From contig NZ_DAMBYD010000007.1 in NCBI RefSeq assembly GCF_032051575.1, forward strand, positions 62,001 to 126,000: DNA of 64,000 nucleotides, given 5' to 3'. A program made the position numbers and the translations under genes. Source of the stretch: Aminipila sp032051575. GTDB lineage: Bacteria > Bacillota > Clostridia > Peptostreptococcales > Anaerovoracaceae. How positions within the stretch are numbered: the stretch's first letter is position 1; each line of letters begins with the position of its first letter. The notes below the pieces were generated by a model. The model was not told the DNA's origin, did no database searches, and worked only from the letters and a program-made list of their open reading frames with translations. Below, piece after piece: positions 49,801 to 57,915 of this stretch.

Positions 49801-51345
49801 TTAATGTAACGTTAACTGGTGAAGAAACCTTGATTCAAAAACATTTTCATCAACAGGCTTTCCAAAATAATATCCCTGAAATATATCACACTCCATCTTT
49901 TTCAGTGTTTTAAACTGCTCCTCATCTTCTACTCCTTCAGCCACCACTGCATATTTAAAACTATGGCAAATGTTTATTATATTTTGAATGATCACTCTGT
50001 CTTTTTCTTCCTCATTAATAGCATCAATAAAGGATTTATCTATCTTAACAATGTCTATAGGTAATTTCCTCAGATAATTTAATGAAGAATACCCTGTGCC
50101 AAAATCATCCATAGAAATTTTTATTCCAAAGTCTTTAATCAATTGAATATTCTTTAATGCTTCATCAAAATCTTTTATAATCATTGACTCTGTGATTTCA
50201 AGTTCTATATATTGCGGTGGGATGTGAAATGAATTTATTCTTTCAATTATATTTTTGCAGTTTTTTTCATCTGTTAAATGTTCTGCTGTAATATTTATTG
50301 AAATGGTAAAGTCCTTGTATCCCTCTTCTATCCATAAAAGCAATTTATTACATACTTCATCAATTACAAGATTACTAATGGCACTAATTAAATCATTTTC
50401 TTCTGCAAAACTAATAAATTCAGAAGGAAGGAGTATATTACCATCGCTTTTAATCCATCTCACCAAGGCTTCTGCACCCATTAAAGTTCCTTCTTTTGAA
50501 ATTTTAGGCTGATAATAAACTTTAAATTCCTTATTTTCTATTCCCTCTTTGATTTTCTTCTTTTTTATTGATTCTTCATATATATGTAAATTCATATTTT
50601 CATTATAAAATCTGTAACTGTTTTTCCCAGAATTTTTCACACTATACATGGCATCGTCTGCGCAATTATATAAGCCTTGGAAATCCTCACCATCCTTAGG
50701 TATCAATGCTATACCAATGCTTGCCGTAACATAATCTACATTTTTCCCATCTATAACAAATGATTTTGTAAATACATTTATAATTTTATTGGCAAGTTTT
50801 TCCACTTCGGCTTCATTTTTAGCTGACTTTATAAAAAATAAAAATTCATCTCCACCTATATGGCAAATACAATCCTGAAGTTTAATAACCTGCTTAAGCC
50901 TTCTGCCAACTTGTCTTAAAAGCTCATCCCCTGCTAAATGTCCAAGGGTATCGTTAACTGCCTTAAAATTATCCATATCTAAACTAATCAGCGCAGAAAA
51001 TTCATTAATCCTTGTTATTTCACCAATTAAATTATTTAATACATAATTCTTGTTTGGCAGACCTGTTGTGCAACTGTAAAAAGCATAATTATTTATTTTT
51101 TTATATATCTTAATCACTAAGAATACGATTAAAACAAACAATATAGTCATACTTACATTAATAGTAATTAGTTTGAAAAAGAACAATTCAGCTATGTCAC
51201 TTTTAACCCCCACTTCTTTTAATACATTGTAACTGATAAATGATACAGCAAGAAACTGTAACATAGCCAAACTTATTAAAATCAATAATACTATTTGAAT
51301 TGAAAATTTTTTAATACTATCTTTTATAAATCTACTGAATCTCAT
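49801..51345 (-). CDS. Membrane GGDEF-EAL cyclic-di-GMP protein (canonical motifs)
   Basis: The 514-residue protein has two membrane helices (about 18-40 and 52-68), a GGDEF domain with HIGGDEFLFF and an EAL domain with GAEALVRWI, YIELEITESMI, MDDFGTGYSSLNYL, DIVKIDKSFI, VAEGVEDEEQ and FQGYYFGKP. All EAL catalytic residues are canonical, so phosphodiesterase activity is likely. No R-x-x-D site precedes GGDEF. AGGA precedes the ATG. The 200 bases upstream separate it from the flavodoxin-ferredoxin gene. Confidence 0.94.
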   Translation of the reverse strand: MRFSRFIKDSIKKFSIQIVLLILISLAMLQFLAVSFISYNVLKEVGVKSDIAELFFFKLITINVSMTILFVLIVFLVIKIYKKINNYAFYSCTTGLPNKNYVLNNLIGEITRINEFSALISLDMDNFKAVNDTLGHLAGDELLRQVGRRLKQVIKLQDCICHIGGDEFLFFIKSAKNEAEVEKLANKIINVFTKSFVIDGKNVDYVTASIGIALIPKDGEDFQGLYNCADDAMYSVKNSGKNSYRFYNENMNLHIYEESIKKKKIKEGIENKEFKVYYQPKISKEGTLMGAEALVRWIKSDGNILLPSEFISFAEENDLISAISNLVIDEVCNKLLLWIEEGYKDFTISINITAEHLTDEKNCKNIIERINSFHIPPQYIELEITESMIIKDFDEALKNIQLIKDFGIKISMDDFGTGYSSLNYLRKLPIDIVKIDKSFIDAINEEEKDRVIIQNIINICHSFKYAVVAEGVEDEEQFKTLKKMECDIFQGYYFGKPVDENVFESRFLHQLTLH

Positions 51346-51480
51346 ATTTTATCCTACTTTACTGTTTCTAAATTATAACCTATGGTAATTATAACCACAT
51401 TTTCCACTGTAATCTGTGACTATGTCACCAATCTTAATTGATTAAACCATTATGACAAATTATTATTTCTAATAAAAAAA

Positions 51481-51530
51481 CTGATGATATTGGATAATCG
51501 TTCGAAAACTGTTGTCCACAATACCATCAG
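51481..51530 (-). terminator. Terminator after the flavodoxin-ferredoxin gene
   Basis: CTGATGATATTGG and CCACAATACCATCAG pair with minor bulges; on the minus strand the stem is followed by seven T. Confidence 0.7.
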
Positions 51531-51566
51531 CAGGCTGACTTAAAAAGTTAGTAACAATATGTAATT

Positions 51567-52391
51567 CTATATAAACAATTCTGGTTCTTTCCTAGGTATA
51601 AAATCACGTTCAAGCATTAATTTATGTGATATAAAGGCTTCGTCATCAAAGAATTTAGCCTTCTGTCCACACTTTTTAATACATGCATGACACTTGATGC
51701 AAACACCTGTTATTTCCGAAGGATTTTCTTTATTAATGGAGCCCATTGGGCAATTGCTAACACAAATACCACAATTATTACATTTTTCAAGATTTGTCTT
51801 AGGCTTTGCTTTTAAGAAAACGGCTGGTTTTCCATCAAGTCCTTTAGGCGTATAATACTCCTTTGGAGGATGATTGCCTTTTAAATAAATAGGTTGTGGA
51901 ATATCTTCCATCCCCTTGATTTTTTCGCTTATCCTCTCAGAAAACTCTTGAACCTTATCCATATCTGATTTATCAGGCCTACCCACCGAAAGTATGTCCG
52001 AAAAAGCATGCTGTGCAACAAACCCAGCTCCCCCAATTGTATGGAACCCGTCATTTTCCAACACATTTTGAAGTTCAACTAAAGCATCATCAAAACTACG
52101 ATTTCCAAACACAACTACCGGCACTGCTAAAGCATCATTTCCAGTAAAATTATTCTGCACATGGGGTAACAATTTATTTGGTATTCTACCCGCATAAACT
52201 GGTGTGCCCCAAATTACAAGATCTGATTTTGAGAATGATTTTTTATCTTCTCGTGCAACAGGCAAAGTATAGTCAAGTTTTTTAACTTTTACATCCAATA
52301 TTTCTCCAATGGAATCAGCAATAGCGCAAATTATTTTTTCCGTATTTCCAACGGGACTAAAATATATGGCCCAAACCTTATTTATGTTCAT
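51567..52391 (-). CDS. Flavodoxin-ferredoxin fusion, EFR1 type
   Basis: Residues 1-165 form a flavodoxin-like domain: VWAIYFSPVGNTEKI binds the FMN phosphate and LVIWGTPVYAGRIP the ring region. Residues 185-245 carry two 4Fe-4S sites: CNNCGICVSNCPMG and CIKCHACIKKCGQKA. This is the EFR1 family, which moves electrons in anaerobes by an unknown route. Length (274) is typical. GAAGGGAAAA precedes the ATG. It is divergent from the DUF134 regulator, whose operators lie between them. Confidence 0.9.
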   Translation of the reverse strand: MNINKVWAIYFSPVGNTEKIICAIADSIGEILDVKVKKLDYTLPVAREDKKSFSKSDLVIWGTPVYAGRIPNKLLPHVQNNFTGNDALAVPVVVFGNRSFDDALVELQNVLENDGFHTIGGAGFVAQHAFSDILSVGRPDKSDMDKVQEFSERISEKIKGMEDIPQPIYLKGNHPPKEYYTPKGLDGKPAVFLKAKPKTNLEKCNNCGICVSNCPMGSINKENPSEITGVCIKCHACIKKCGQKAKFFDDEAFISHKLMLERDFIPRKEPELFI

Positions 52392-52533
52392 CTTCAGATT
52401 TTCCCTTCTTTAAATTTATATATTATATAGTGTAATATTAAATTCTATAAAAGTCTAGCTGAGTTAGTGATACTTCTGATGATTCCTGCATGATACTAAT
52501 ACTTTAGGCATAGGTTGTATGGAACCTTATTAT

Positions 52534-52668
52534 GGGCATATGTCAATTGTGTTTTCTATATACTAGTATGTTTTTTCAATGTTAAAGACCAATTTAATAA
52601 ATTTATGAAAAGTTATTGACATATGTCATAAACAAGTTATACTATACATATAATGAACATATGTCATT
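52534..52668 (+). promoter_or_regulatory. DUF134 promoter with repeated ACATATGT palindromes
   Basis: TTGACA (52616-52621) and TATACT (52638-52643) form a promoter with a 16-base spacer. TGACATATGTCA (52617-52628) covers the -35 box, and a near-copy AACATATGTCATT (52656-52668) lies after the -10 box. A third, partial copy (GGCATATGTCAA) is near 52535-52546. The centres of the first two are about 38 bases apart. This is a typical arrangement for an autorepressor. The rest of the interval 52392-52689 shows no gene. Confidence 0.72.
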
Positions 52669-52689
52669 AATCCAAAGGAGGTGATTAAT

Positions 52690-53082
52690 ATGCCAAGACC
52701 TCGTAAATGTCGTAAAGTATGCTCTTTACCTGAAAAAAATGTTTTTGTTCCTCTCAATTCTTCTATTTTTGATAATGAAGTAATAACAATGACAGTTGAG
52801 GAATATGAAACGATTCGATTAATAGATTTTGAAGGGCTTATGCAGGAAGAATGTGCTGATAGAATGAATGTAGCCCGCACAACAGTACAACGAATATATA
52901 ATGATGCCCGAAAAAAGATGTCAAAATTTTTGATTGAAGGCTGTATATTAAAAATTGAGGGCGGCGACTACCAGATATGTAATGAAAATGACCAGAAGAA
53001 TTTTTGTGGACATTGCCACAAATACAGATTTGGTCAGAATATTAAGGAAACAAATAATACAAATCCGGAGGATAATATATGA
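52690..53082 (+). CDS. DUF134-family DNA-binding regulator
   Basis: The 130-residue protein begins MPRPRKCRKVCSLPE, then a sigma-region-4-like helix-turn-helix at about 38-75 (EYETIRLIDFEGLMQEECAD, VARTTVQRIYNDAR), and ends with a metal-type C-G-H-C-H patch. DUF134 proteins sit beside NifX/NifB-type cofactor genes in many anaerobes. The start is chosen because AAAGGAGGTGATTAAT precedes it. Its stop overlaps the start of the next frame by four bases. The upstream ACATATGT palindromes are its likely operators. Confidence 0.88.
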   Translation: MPRPRKCRKVCSLPEKNVFVPLNSSIFDNEVITMTVEEYETIRLIDFEGLMQEECADRMNVARTTVQRIYNDARKKMSKFLIEGCILKIEGGDYQICNENDQKNFCGHCHKYRFGQNIKETNNTNPEDNI

Positions 53083-53362
53083 AAATTGCAATTCCAGTAA
53101 ACGAAAACAACTTAAATACAACTGTATGTATGTCTTTTGGGCGTACTAAAACTGCTGTTAAAGCAATTAATAGTGGGCAAAGTGTAATTGATTTGGATTG
53201 TGCAGCAGCAACTTCCATAAAGAAAGTTTTCCAAAACACCACAGCTATGTTTTGGGGAGATTCACAGGTCACTGCACTGGTTTAGAAGCCTTCAAAACCT
53301 TAAAAGGCATTATGAAGAATAAAATTCAATATTTAGCTACAGGTACTGTAGTTGAAATATAA
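53079..53362 (+). pseudogene. Decayed NifX-like gene joined to a metallo-beta-lactamase-fold remnant
   Basis: The first 20 or so codons (MKIAIPVNENNLNTTVCMSFG) match the N-terminus of NifX/NifB-like dinitrogenase-cofactor proteins, but the following stretch (to about 53225) departs from that family. The first frame stops at 53285. In another frame from about 53260, GHCTGLEAFKTLKGIM and IQYLATGTVVEI match the C-terminus of MBL-fold proteins with the G-H-C-T-G ending, stopping at 53362. Both families are usual neighbours of DUF134, so a deletion seems to have fused two genes and shifted the frame. The intact 53409-53765 gene may supply the NifX function. Confidence 0.8.
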
Positions 53363-53408
53363 TCTATTAATAATTAATTTAAATTTGTAAAATCACGGAG
53401 GTATTTAT

Positions 53409-53765
53409 ATGAAAATTGCAGTTGCAAGCGAAGGTAAAATGGTTACAGAACATTTTGGGCATTGTGAAAGTTTTATTATTTACGATTGCGAAAATGGTCA
53501 GATTATTAAAAGTCAGTCCGTAGCTAATCCTGGACACAAACCAGGATTCTTACCTAATTATTTAAATGATTTAGGAGTAAATGTTATTATTTCAGGCGGC
53601 ATGGGTGGTGGCGCTATTGATATTTTTAATGAAAAAAATATTAAAGTTATAGTAGGTGCAGCTGGTAACGCACAAACAGCTGTAGAAAGATATCTTAAAG
53701 GTGATTTAAAATCTACAGGATCTGTTTGTCATGAACATCAGCATAGTGACGAATGCGGTCATTAG
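53409..53765 (+). CDS. NifX/NifB-type iron-molybdenum-cofactor-domain protein
   Basis: The 118-residue protein has the dinitrogenase-cofactor fold: KIAVASEGKMVTEHFGHCES at the start, FIIYDCENG, VNVIISGGMGGGAIDIF and IKVIVGAAGNAQTAVERYLKG. A metal-binding tail, HEHQHSDECGH, ends it. Such proteins hold Fe-S or Mo-Fe clusters. There are no nitrogenase genes here, so a general metal-cluster role is more likely. CACGGAGGTATTTAT precedes the ATG. It follows the decayed gene by 46 bases in the DUF134 operon. Confidence 0.9.
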   Translation: MKIAVASEGKMVTEHFGHCESFIIYDCENGQIIKSQSVANPGHKPGFLPNYLNDLGVNVIISGGMGGGAIDIFNEKNIKVIVGAAGNAQTAVERYLKGDLKSTGSVCHEHQHSDECGH

Positions 53766-53783
53766 TGTATATTAACTTAGTCA

Positions 53784-53819
53784 AAAAAACATCATCCTTT
53801 TATTGGGATGATGTTTTTT
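53784..53819. terminator. Bidirectional terminator between the NifX-like gene and pflB
   Basis: AAAAAACATCATCC and GGATGATGTTTTTT are exact inverted copies around an 8-base loop. T-runs follow on both strands. Confidence 0.9.
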
Positions 53820-53838
53820 ATGTATTATCTGCGAACTT

Positions 53839-56067
53839 TTAAGCTACAGTATGGAATGTTCTGGCAATCACTTCTCTTTGTTGTTCACGGGATAACTTAT
53901 AGAAATTTACCGCGTACCCTGAGACACGGATAGTAAGGTTCGGATATTTTTCCGGATGTTCATAAGCCTCCATCAGGACTTCTCTGTTGAGTACATTTAC
54001 ATTTAAATGATGAGCACCCTGTGAAAAATAACCAGTCATAAGAGCAAGCAGTTTACTGATTCGCTCCTCCTCCTCTTTACCAAGTGCATCGGGTACTATA
54101 GTGAAAGTGTTTGAAATTCCATCGCGGCATATGTCATAAGACAATTTTGCAACAGAATTCAAGCTGGCTATAGCTCCGCTCTTTTCACGACCGCTCATTG
54201 GATTTGCTCCCGGAGCAAGGGGTTCTCCTGCACACCTTCCATCAGGTGTATTTCCAGTTTTCTTGCCGTACATTACATTAGAGGTTATGGTTAAAATAGA
54301 TAAGGTGTGCACTGCATCTCTGTATAAAGGATATTCACATAAAGACCTATAAAATTTTTCTACCTGTTCACTGGCAATGTCATCAACTCGGTCATCATCA
54401 TTGCCAAACATAGGAAAACCACCCTCCACTAGGAAATCTGTTACTAGTCCACTATCAGCATCTCGTACACATTTAACCCTAGCATATTTTACAGCTGAAA
54501 GCGAGTCAGCCAGGCAGCTCATACCCGCCACACCGAATGCCATCAAACGACGGACTTCACTGTCATGCAATGCCATCTGACTTTTTTCATATGCATATTT
54601 GTCGTGCATAGCATGAATAATATTCAATGCATCCACATAGGTCTTTGCAAGCCATGGTCGATAGTAATCCATTCGTTCCATTAACTTATCATACTCTAGA
54701 TATTCCTCTTCCCATATAGGCATCTTGGGTGCAACTTGTATTTTTTTAATTTCATCTATACCGCCATTTATTGCATACAACATCAATTTAGCCAAATTTG
54801 CTCTAGCCCCAAAGAACTGCATATCTTTGCCTACACGCATAGCCGATACACAACAGGCTATCGCATAGTCATCCCCATGAATTGGTCTCATTATGTCGTC
54901 ATTTTCATATTGCAGCGCATCGGTTTCGATAGATACCCTAGCAATATAATTCTTCCAATTCTGTGGGAGATTTTGGGACCATAAAACGGTTAAATTAGGC
55001 TCTGCGCTAGGTCTAAGATTGTATAATGTATGTAGCATACGATAACTGGTTTTTGTTACCATGTGTCTGCCATCTTCACCAATTCCACCGATTGCCTCTG
55101 TAATCCACATGGGGTCCCCACCAAATAATTCATTGTACTCTGGTGTACGTAAATGTCTTGCCGTTCTTAATTTCATTACAAAATCATCTATGATTTCCTG
55201 TGCAGTTTCCTCTAAAAGAATTCCTTCCGCCAAATCTCTTTCAAAATAAATATCAAGAAAGGTTGAAACTCGGCCAAGACTCATAGCTGCACCATTTTGC
55301 TCTTTAATAGCTGCTAGATAACCAAAGTATAGCCATTGGACAGCCTCCCTTGCAGTCTTCGCCGGACCTGAAATATCATAACCGTATTGTAATGCCATGA
55401 TTTTCATGTCTTCTAAAGCTTTTACCTGATCAGCCAGTTCTTCTGAGATACGTATTTTTTCTGATGTCATACCACTTTGCCCCAGCTTTGATTTATCTGA
55501 CTTTTTCATTTGTATCAAATAGTCTATCCCGTATAAAGCAACTCGTCTATAATCTCCAATGATACGTCCACGACCATACGCATCTGGAAGCCCTGTAATA
55601 ATGCCCGCCTTTCTTGCTGCAAGAATATCTTCTGTATAGGCATCAAAAACCCCTTCATTGTGTGTTTTATGCTGACGGAATTGTTTTTCTATTTCTTCAG
55701 ATACTTTATAACCATACTCTTCACAGGAATTGTGCACCATACGCATCCCTCCAAATGGATTGCAGGCACGCTTCAGCGGTTCGTCAGTTTGCAATCCTAC
55801 TATAATTTCATCTTCTTTACAAATATATCCAGGCTTAAAAGCTGTAGAAGTAATTACAGTATCTGTGTCAATGGCATATATACCTTTATTTTGCTGTTCA
55901 ATGCGAAGAAGCTCTTCAAATCTTTCCCTCATTCGTAAAGTACGTGGTGTAGGATCTTGTAAAAACTCTTCATCACCTTCATAGGGTATATAATTTTTTT
56001 GAATAAAATCTCTTACATTAACTTTTTCATTCCAATTGCCTTTTTTAAAACTTGCCCATTCTTTCAT
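53839..56067 (-). CDS. pflB: Pyruvate formate-lyase
   Basis: The 742-residue glycyl-radical enzyme splits pyruvate with CoA to acetyl-CoA and formate. The active-site cysteine pair is in YAIACCVSAMRVG, the glycyl-radical site in TIRVSGYAVNF near the C-terminus, and CDGISN-like strings lie between (DICRDGISNTFTIVPDALGK). Length is normal. AAAAGGAGTTGGC precedes the ATG. A ZTP riboswitch and terminator precede it. The activating radical SAM enzyme normally follows the gene but is absent here, with a terminator after the stop codon; it must be supplied from elsewhere in the genome. Confidence 0.96.
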   Translation of the reverse strand: MKEWASFKKGNWNEKVNVRDFIQKNYIPYEGDEEFLQDPTPRTLRMRERFEELLRIEQQNKGIYAIDTDTVITSTAFKPGYICKEDEIIVGLQTDEPLKRACNPFGGMRMVHNSCEEYGYKVSEEIEKQFRQHKTHNEGVFDAYTEDILAARKAGIITGLPDAYGRGRIIGDYRRVALYGIDYLIQMKKSDKSKLGQSGMTSEKIRISEELADQVKALEDMKIMALQYGYDISGPAKTAREAVQWLYFGYLAAIKEQNGAAMSLGRVSTFLDIYFERDLAEGILLEETAQEIIDDFVMKLRTARHLRTPEYNELFGGDPMWITEAIGGIGEDGRHMVTKTSYRMLHTLYNLRPSAEPNLTVLWSQNLPQNWKNYIARVSIETDALQYENDDIMRPIHGDDYAIACCVSAMRVGKDMQFFGARANLAKLMLYAINGGIDEIKKIQVAPKMPIWEEEYLEYDKLMERMDYYRPWLAKTYVDALNIIHAMHDKYAYEKSQMALHDSEVRRLMAFGVAGMSCLADSLSAVKYARVKCVRDADSGLVTDFLVEGGFPMFGNDDDRVDDIASEQVEKFYRSLCEYPLYRDAVHTLSILTITSNVMYGKKTGNTPDGRCAGEPLAPGANPMSGREKSGAIASLNSVAKLSYDICRDGISNTFTIVPDALGKEEEERISKLLALMTGYFSQGAHHLNVNVLNREVLMEAYEHPEKYPNLTIRVSGYAVNFYKLSREQQREVIARTFHTVA

Positions 56068-56120
56068 TTTGCCAACTCCTTTTCAACATTATGCTTATAC
56101 TGCCTCGGGCTGCCAAAAAA

Positions 56121-56155
56121 TAAAAAGGCAGCACCACATATATTGCAGTACTGCC
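56121..56155 (-). terminator. ZTP-riboswitch terminator
   Basis: On the minus strand GGCAGTAC pairs with GTGCTGCC, followed by TTTTTATTTTTT. The first arm overlaps the 3' end of the aptamer (CTGGGCAG), so ligand binding and termination exclude each other. Confidence 0.85.
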
Positions 56156-56225
56156 CAGACGGTCGGCATTTGATCTGTTTCTGTTTCCTGGTGGTTTAAT
56201 CCACCAAATTCCGTCAGTCGCAAAA
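56150..56225 (-). promoter_or_regulatory. ZTP (pfl motif) riboswitch upstream of pflB
   Basis: The minus strand reads GCGACTGACGGAA, GGTGGATTAAACCACCAGGAAACAG-like sequence (in pieces: GGTGGA, ACCACCAGGAAAC) and CCGACCGTCTGGGCA. These are the conserved blocks of the ZTP aptamer, which senses ZMP/ZTP when one-carbon folate is low. The switch would raise pflB and hence formate for 10-formyl-folate. The motif was first named for its place before pfl genes. Confidence 0.92.
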
Positions 56226-56309
56226 ACAGTTTATATAAAGTTTATAGCATATTCAAAATATCTTGTCAACACGCTTTTAATATATCATTATCCCCCAAAC
56301 TTTTTATAC

Positions 56310-57692
56310 TTACATCTTGCCTAATGTATCTACATTGTATATTACATGTACTACATCAGCTCTGTTTAAATCTGCAAAAGCAGTTCTTCCTTCATTGATA
56401 TAACCTAAATCCACCGCTTTTACATCTGAGTTTTTGTATTCATACCCCTCAGTAACCCCTGTTGCCCTAAGCATCACTGTACAAAAATCCAGCTTGCTGG
56501 CTTTATTATTTGAAGCAAACAACCCTTTGCCAATTCCCTTCACAAGCCCTTTTTCATAACAGTAACCAACGTATTTCTTAGCCCAAGCAGGTACATCGGT
56601 AAATACGCACTTTTGAGAATAAAAATCCCCCTTTGATTCTAGTTCAGCAGTGCCACCTGCTACTCTGGTCAGTAAGACCGTCATCTCTGCTCTGGTTAAT
56701 CCATCTGCAAGCCGGAATCCTCTTTCATCTCCCATAAATAACCCTTTATCTTTTAACACGCCAGCCTCATACTCTTGGTCGTTTCTATAAATCGTATTAT
56801 AAACATTATCTGCTATTTTTTCATTTAGATCATAAGTTGCCTTATGTCCGGTTTTTTTGTAAAATGCACTTTTACTTAACAATAGGTAATCTTCAGTAGG
56901 CTTTCCTCCAACAGGATCATTAAAAGTAATATCGTTATAATACCATTTCCCGTCTATCTTACATCTGCTCCAAGCGTGGTTAACACCATTCCTGGACTCC
57001 CCAATAATGGTTTCTGTGGGAATACCCAGCTCATTTAAAATGCTCTTGAACGCATATGCATATCCCATACATACAGCTTCTCCATGTAGCATCGGCCCAG
57101 TAGAAGACCATAGCCACTTTTGAGTTTCCGTATTATAATTTTTAATATATAATGTGTTTTCTGTTATATATTCATTTACAAGCCGAACCATTTCCTTTTC
57201 TGAAGTAGTCTGACTTTTTATTTCTTTTGCAATTTCCTTAGCCTTTTCACGAGCTTTTACTACATCAGGGGCTTCCTGTACTGTAACATACTCTGTAAGC
57301 TCAGTCAGGTAGACAATATCTGATTTTTTATATCCTTTTAACTGCCCGGTTGTTCCTGAAGTCAAGTAATCGCTGCATTGGGTTAAAAACAGGTTAATAT
57401 TAGAATTATTTGCATCTGCAGCAAATTCATCGGCTGCTACACTATTTGATTTTGTATCAACTGCCTGTTTTTTGCCTGGAGCCACCTTGGAATTCACTTC
57501 AACTGCAAGCGTATTATCTTCTAAAAAATTGCCCTGCTCCAGTAGTTTATCAATCTGATCAGCTAGTTCCTTGCTCATCCTTATGTATTCTAAATTGGGA
57601 TTACTTTCATTGGCTGCAAACACCATGCAGGAATTTAATCCAATCATCAAGCAGCAGCAACAGGATAATGCAATCCTCATTATCTTTTTCAT
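56310..57692 (-). CDS. Exported transglutaminase-like protein with SLH repeats
   Basis: The 460-residue product has a signal peptide with an unusual cysteine run (ALSCCCCLMIG). The transglutaminase-like core at about 150-270 has the catalytic Cys in GEAVCMGYAYAF, His in GVNHAWSRC and Asp in YYNDITFND. SLH repeats cover about 305-455 (LADGLTRAEMTVLLTR, FTDVPAWAKKYVGYC and later TAFADLNRADVVHVI). It is likely a wall-anchored cysteine protease or cross-linking enzyme. I start at the ATG at 57692 because the upstream ATG (57707) lies too close to the only G-rich stretch. The third repeat is incomplete. Confidence 0.85.
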   Translation of the reverse strand: MKKIMRIALSCCCCLMIGLNSCMVFAANESNPNLEYIRMSKELADQIDKLLEQGNFLEDNTLAVEVNSKVAPGKKQAVDTKSNSVAADEFAADANNSNINLFLTQCSDYLTSGTTGQLKGYKKSDIVYLTELTEYVTVQEAPDVVKAREKAKEIAKEIKSQTTSEKEMVRLVNEYITENTLYIKNYNTETQKWLWSSTGPMLHGEAVCMGYAYAFKSILNELGIPTETIIGESRNGVNHAWSRCKIDGKWYYNDITFNDPVGGKPTEDYLLLSKSAFYKKTGHKATYDLNEKIADNVYNTIYRNDQEYEAGVLKDKGLFMGDERGFRLADGLTRAEMTVLLTRVAGGTAELESKGDFYSQKCVFTDVPAWAKKYVGYCYEKGLVKGIGKGLFASNNKASKLDFCTVMLRATGVTEGYEYKNSDVKAVDLGYINEGRTAFADLNRADVVHVIYNVDTLGKM

Positions 57693-57839
57693 CAAAATTG
57701 TGCCCATCCTTAAATCTTTTGTGGAATTATACTACGTTTACTATATTTTTACAACAAAAGTCGCTTATTTTTATATTAGAAAAATTTTCTATTTTATATA
57801 TTATAAGATTAAAGGATTATCAATCATCATAAATAACAA

Positions 57840-57897
57840 AAGCTTTGGTACTACTAATGTAACGATTACTACTTACATTTAAATAGTCCCAAAGCTT
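57840..57897 (-). terminator. Terminator after clpB
   Basis: AAGCTTTGGTACTA pairs with TAGTCCCAAAGCTT with one mismatch, around an inner AATGTAA/TTACATT stem. On the minus strand TTTTGTTATTT follows. Confidence 0.75.
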
Positions 57898-57915
57898 GTT
57901 AAATAATTTTTATTT

